Shown: positions 7,050 to 8,667 of the stretch, piece by piece
Position numbering within the stretch: the first letter of the stretch is position 1
How the letters are laid out: each line of letters begins with the position of its first letter
Assembly: GCA_015478765.1 (NCBI GenBank)
Contig: JADMKR010000275.1
Coordinates: 1 to 8,667, forward strand
Direction of reading: 5' to 3'
Length of the DNA stretch: 8,667 bases
Origin: Flavobacterium sp.
Lineage (GTDB): Bacteria; Bacteroidota; Bacteroidia; Flavobacteriales; Flavobacteriaceae
Notes under the pieces: model-generated
Seen by the model: the letters and a program-made list of their open reading frames with translations, nothing else
The model's database searches: none
What the model was told of the DNA's origin: nothing
Position numbers and translations under genes: made by a program

Positions 7050-7573
7050 GGTGTGCTGTCCGGTTCTTTAAACCATCCCGAGTACATGACATAGTTGGTT
7101 GAGATACGGTCTATCTCACCTGCAAAATCAGATTCATTAATCTGCTTTACCAACTTTGCCGGAACACCGGCAAAAATACTACCCGAAGGAACGCGCGTAT
7201 TCTGCGTTACCACGGCTCCCGCCGCAATGATCGAATTGCTTTCTATCACACATCCATCCATAATAATTGCCCCCATACCTACCAATACATTGTCATGTAT
7301 CGTACAGCCATGAACAATGGCGTTGTGGCCAATAGATACATTATTGCCAATGTAGGTTCCGTGTTTCTGATAAGTACAGTGAACGACGGCTCCGTCTTGA
7401 ATATTCACCCGATTACCAATTTTGATAGAGTGAACGTCACCCCGGAGTACCGCATTAAACCAAATGCTGCACTCGGTTCCTAGAATAACATCCCCGACGA
7501 TCGTAGCATTATCTGCTACGAAACAATCACTGGGGATATGAGGACTATTCCCGTTAACAGTTTTTATAATCAT
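7046..7573 (-). CDS. Gamma-class carbonic anhydrase-like hexapeptide-repeat protein
   Basis: The 175-residue protein is a left-handed beta-helix of hexapeptide repeats (roughly 20-140) followed by a C-terminal helix, as in the gamma carbonic anhydrase/YrdA/PaaY family. The trimeric enzymes bind zinc through three histidines; matching residues here are His65 (VVHC), His83 (SIGH) and His88 (IVHGC). Arg44-Gly-Asp46 and Gln59-Asp60 also match active-site residues of the archaeal enzyme Cam. Many bacterial members have no proven anhydrase activity, so CO2 hydration is possible, not shown. The ATG at 7573 gives the standard start MIIKTVNG. An in-frame TTG at 7627 would place a terminator hairpin inside the coding region and overlap the upstream stop, so it is rejected. 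The gene lies downstream of a PorP/SprF gene on the same strand, but a terminator separates them. Its stop overlaps that of the convergent murI. Confidence 0.92.
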   Translation of the reverse strand: MIIKTVNGNSPHIPSDCFVADNATIVGDVILGTECSIWFNAVLRGDVHSIKIGNRVNIQDGAVVHCTYQKHGTYIGNNVSIGHNAIVHGCTIHDNVLVGMGAIIMDGCVIESNSIIAAGAVVTQNTRVPSGSIFAGVPAKLVKQINESDFAGEIDRISTNYVMYSGWFKEPDSTP

Positions 7574-7576
7574 AAT

Positions 7577-7601
7577 AAAAAAGTCCCGCGTTAACGGGAC
7601 T
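7577..7601 (-). terminator. Intrinsic terminator after the PorP/SprF gene, abutting the next start codon
   Basis: Read on the - strand, AGTCCCG and CGGGACT form a perfect 7-bp stem (+ coordinates 7595-7601 and 7582-7588) around a 6-base loop, followed by six T (7582-7577) and then ATTATG. The hairpin begins 7 bases after the stop codon of the PorP/SprF gene, and the T-run ends 3 bases before the ATG of the carbonic anhydrase-like gene. On the + strand the same hairpin is followed by GATATTTTT, so weak termination in that direction is also possible. Confidence 0.82.
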
Positions 7602-7608
7602 GATATTT

Positions 7609-8607
7609 TTAGTTGATTGCAGGACAATCACAGTGATACTTCTCTCGCTTGCAAAATAGATTAATACCAAGTGTAATCTGGTGAAATCCTCCATTGTCAA
7701 ATTTGACAGCACCTGTCACTGCTGAGTAGGTGTATGCAAACATAAAGTTCCGATAATTAACACCTACAAAAGGCGTTATATACTGTAAGCTTTGTTCGCT
7801 TACGCCATTTCCGTCCGTAAACTGTGCAGCATCTAAACTTCGACGGTAAGATAGTCCGCCCCAAAGTCGACCGAATTCTAAATCACGATAAACTTTCAAG
7901 TTGACATCGATCGATTTTTCCTTGGTCTGATCCACCATTTGGAACATTATGGAAGGCTCCCATAGTAATCGCTCTGCATCGCCAAATACGTATCCCGCAC
8001 TTAAAAGGACTTTGCGCAGGTTATCCGATTCATATTCGGTATAGATATCACGTCGCGTTTCGATCGCATTCTTTACTGTAAGGTGGGCATAAAAATCCAG
8101 GTAATTGTAAGACGCTCCTATGTCTATGTTGAAGTAGGAATCCTTTTGTTGATATCCGCTAATATTGGGGTCAAAATCGCCGGAATTTAAAAAAGTGGAT
8201 TCGTCCAGCGCACTCTGAATCAGTCCCACGCTCATACCAAACGAAAGCTGGTTCAGGTCGATTGCATCGCGGGAGAACATAATGTGGTGAGCGTATGTTA
8301 GCTTCACCCCTTTTTGCGAATGATAACCATTCTTATCATTAAAAATGATAATACCTGCGCCTGATCTTTCACCAATGCTACCATTAAAGCTAGCTGTTTG
8401 CATTTGCGGGGCGTCTTCAACGCCAAACCACTGTTTACGTGCAGTAAGTCGCAATTTTGCACAGTTGGCTGCTCCCGCCATAGACGGGTGAATCAGGTAA
8501 TAATTATCCGAAAGATAATCGGAATATACCGCTACGCCTTCCTGGGAAATTGCGAATTGGGATATAAAAAACGTTAGTAATAATAGATACTTCTTTTTAA
8601 AATTCAT
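7609..8607 (-). CDS. Type IX secretion / gliding motility outer-membrane protein, PorP/SprF family
   Basis: PorP/SprF proteins are outer-membrane barrels linked to the type IX secretion system. SprF of Flavobacterium johnsoniae is needed to secrete the adhesin SprB, whose gene lies directly upstream of sprF. This protein has 332 residues, the usual size, with a signal peptide (1 to about 21, basic MNFKKKY then a leucine/phenylalanine core). The family's N-terminal block follows: NYYLIHPSMAGA (35-46) and ARKQWFG (56-62), then beta-strand-rich sequence with many aromatics. The C-terminus carries a cysteine-containing tail (Cys319, Cys326, Cys328, ending CPAIN) after the last strand; I recall a similar tail in family members of this bacterial family. 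The gene begins 5 bases after the stop of an upstream gene whose product ends like a type IX cargo, so the two look co-transcribed. A terminator follows. I do not call it sprF itself, since these genomes carry several paralogues. Confidence 0.9.
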   Translation of the reverse strand: MNFKKKYLLLLTFFISQFAISQEGVAVYSDYLSDNYYLIHPSMAGAANCAKLRLTARKQWFGVEDAPQMQTASFNGSIGERSGAGIIIFNDKNGYHSQKGVKLTYAHHIMFSRDAIDLNQLSFGMSVGLIQSALDESTFLNSGDFDPNISGYQQKDSYFNIDIGASYNYLDFYAHLTVKNAIETRRDIYTEYESDNLRKVLLSAGYVFGDAERLLWEPSIMFQMVDQTKEKSIDVNLKVYRDLEFGRLWGGLSYRRSLDAAQFTDGNGVSEQSLQYITPFVGVNYRNFMFAYTYSAVTGAVKFDNGGFHQITLGINLFCKREKYHCDCPAIN

Positions 8608-8612
8608 GGGGC

Positions 8613-8666
8613 TTATCGTTTTAATGAGAAATGTGCTTTAAATTCTTTCATAACCGGTACTATGGT
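8613..8666 (-). CDS. C-terminal end of a gene probably encoding a type IX secretion cargo (type B sorting domain)
   Basis: Only 17 codons and the TAA (8613-8615) lie in the window; the body of the gene is beyond the right edge. The frame reads ...VMKEFKAHFSLKR and stops. The final F-x-x-H-F-S-L-K-R resembles the last beta-strand of the type B (gliding motility-associated) C-terminal sorting domain that directs proteins through the type IX secretion system. The stop is 5 bases before the ATG of the PorP/SprF-family gene, matching the known arrangement of sprB followed by sprF. The fragment is too short to prove the family, and an unrelated protein could end this way by chance. The location and spacing favour a real gene end. 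Confidence 0.55.
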   Translation of the reverse strand, partial: TIVPVMKEFKAHFSLKR

Positions 8667-8667
8667 T

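Noticed and set aside
7574..7627. N-terminal extension of the carbonic anhydrase-like protein from TTG 7627
   Set aside because: It would overlap the PorP/SprF stop and translate through a terminator hairpin. The ATG at 7573 gives the usual family start.
1..8667. CRISPR array, tRNA, rRNA, insertion sequence or phage genes
   Set aside because: None seen: no regularly spaced repeats, no cloverleaf with CCA end, no transposase, integrase or phage motifs, and almost all DNA is covered by core genes.

Overview
The window looks like the chromosome of a member of the Flavobacteriaceae (Bacteroidota), probably close to Flavobacterium. Three things support this. Gene order follows a layout familiar from that family (nadK, DUF6089 gene, uppS, bamA, two ompH/skp genes, murI). 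Promoter-like boxes match the Bacteroidota -7 consensus TAnnTTTG rather than a sigma70 -10 box. A PorP/SprF-type protein of the type IX secretion / gliding system sits at the right-hand end. Base composition is moderate and fairly even, and I see no IS element, prophage gene, tRNA, rRNA or CRISPR array.

Left part, + strand: the 3' end of an NAD kinase gene (2-382) is followed by about 165 bp of non-coding DNA with several small overlapping inverted repeats and an exact TAnnTTTG box (523-530). That box probably drives a tight envelope-biogenesis operon. The operon encodes a DUF6089 outer-membrane beta-barrel protein (549-1232), undecaprenyl diphosphate synthase UppS (1237-1974), the outer-membrane insertase BamA (about 1958-4627, non-ATG start, overlapping uppS), and two Skp/OmpH-like periplasmic chaperones (4664-5671 and 5697-6200). 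The first chaperone has a long, highly charged C-terminal extension. A strong intrinsic terminator (6222-6249) closes the operon.

Middle: a second exact TAnnTTTG box begins at the last base of the terminator's T-run and probably serves murI (6276-7049, glutamate racemase). Thus lipid-carrier synthesis (UppS), D-glutamate supply for peptidoglycan (MurI) and outer-membrane protein assembly (BamA, Skp/OmpH) are encoded side by side.

Right part, - strand: reading leftward, the window starts with the last 17 codons of a gene whose product ends like a type IX secretion 'type B' sorting domain. Five bases later comes a PorP/SprF-family outer-membrane protein (8607-7609), then a hairpin terminator, and directly after it a gamma-class carbonic anhydrase-like hexapeptide-repeat protein (7573-7046). 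The last gene converges on murI, and their stop codons overlap.

Most of the window is conserved core genome. The points worth a second look are the cargo-tail/SprF pair, the terminator abutting a start codon, the charged tail of the first OmpH, the unusual bamA start, and several small symmetrical DNA elements. I do not see evidence for a wholly new system.
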